DNA from: JBLHLB01 sp047618505
GTDB lineage: Bacteria > Planctomycetota > UBA1135 > GCA-002686595
Length of the DNA stretch: 6,057 nt
Reading direction: 5' to 3'
NCBI GenBank assembly: GCA_047618505.1
Contig: JBLHLB010000259.1
Coordinates: 1-6,057 of the forward strand
In this document: in pieces, positions 5,990 to 6,057 of the stretch
How the letters are laid out: every line of letters begins with the position of its first letter
How positions within the stretch are numbered: position 1 is the first letter of the stretch
The notes under the pieces: generated by a model
The model's input: the letters and a program-made list of their open reading frames with translations, nothing else
What the model was told of the DNA's origin: nothing
Databases searched by the model: none
Position numbers and translations under genes: made by a program

Positions 5990-6057
5990 CGTGCCGCGGC
6001 CAGCAATGCCGGTCGCGGCTCCAGGGTACCTGCGACGTGTTCGCCACGCAGGCAGGA
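5986..6057 (-). CDS. Possible C-terminal end of a convergent gene (partial)
   Basis: Reading leftward from the window edge, one minus-strand frame is open for 23 codons with mostly G/C third positions (ending GEHVAGTLEPRPALLAAAR). It stops at TAG on 5988-5986. That stop shares the palindrome CTAG with the TAG of the RDD gene, giving a 4-bp convergent overlap, a common arrangement in tightly packed genomes. The peptide is too short to recognise a family. A plus-strand frame from GTG 5991 is also open to the edge, so the call is weak. Confidence 0.3.
   Translation of the reverse strand, partial: SCLRGEHVAGTLEPRPALLAAAR
5993..6019 (+). terminator. Strong GC hairpin after the RDD gene, without T-run
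   Basis: GCCGCGGCC (5993-6001) pairs with GGTCGCGGC (6011-6019) over 9 base pairs, one of them G-U, with two further pairs possible inside the 9-base loop. It begins 3 bases after the RDD stop codon, where a terminator would be expected. There is no run of T after it (TCCAGGG), so it would have to act as a T-less terminator, a class proposed for high-GC bacteria, or as an mRNA end stabiliser. It may also lie inside the tail of the convergent gene. Confidence 0.35.

Noticed and set aside
5766..6047. Minus-strand frame of 93 codons overlapping the RDD gene
   Set aside because: Most of it is antisense to a well-supported RDD gene. Its peptide is rich in R, P, A and G without any recognisable motif, so it is a shadow frame of GC-rich coding sequence.

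Overview
This is one compact, high-GC chromosomal locus (third codon positions mostly G/C by eye) holding a MoxR/DUF58 gene cluster. In order it carries: the 3' end of a DUF4129 membrane-protein gene (+), a DUF4350 membrane-anchored protein (+), a MoxR-family AAA+ ATPase (+), a DUF58 protein with a degenerate VWA-like domain (+), a SpoIIM/DUF95-type multi-pass membrane protein (-), and an RDD-domain membrane protein (+). As I remember it, this order and strandedness match Mycobacterium tuberculosis Rv3690-Rv3695, where Rv3692 is moxR2 and Rv3694c is likewise on the opposite strand. Similar clusters are also known from Myxococcota, Planctomycetota and other high-GC lineages. I therefore cannot assign the organism beyond 'high-GC bacterium', and nothing points to a phage, plasmid or insertion sequence.

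Layout. At 1-1437 the DUF4129 and DUF4350 genes are translationally coupled through a GTGA overlap. At 1438-1581 lies a comparatively AT-rich 144-bp gap, the only sizeable non-coding stretch. It holds four complete 19-bp tandem repeats, a short GC hairpin and a good ribosome binding site for moxR. At 1582-4085 moxR and the DUF58 gene are coupled through a TTGA overlap. At 4058-5185 the SpoIIM-like gene runs convergently, and its stop lies inside the last 28 bp of the DUF58 gene. A 30-bp divergent gap (5186-5215) separates it from the RDD gene (5216-5989). The last bases hold a strong GC hairpin and possibly the tail of another convergent gene.

How the genes may work together. MoxR ATPases are thought to act as chaperones or remodelling machines for VWA-type partner proteins, and the partner here would be the adjacent DUF58 protein. 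The DUF4129, DUF4350, SpoIIM-like and RDD proteins are membrane proteins that travel with this pair. The whole set is therefore best read as an envelope-associated MoxR system whose substrate is unknown. The locus type is known but poorly understood. The less ordinary features are the 19-bp repeat array placed in front of moxR, the degenerate MIDAS motif with a small repeat-encoded insert in the DUF58 protein, and the very tight convergent and divergent gene junctions.
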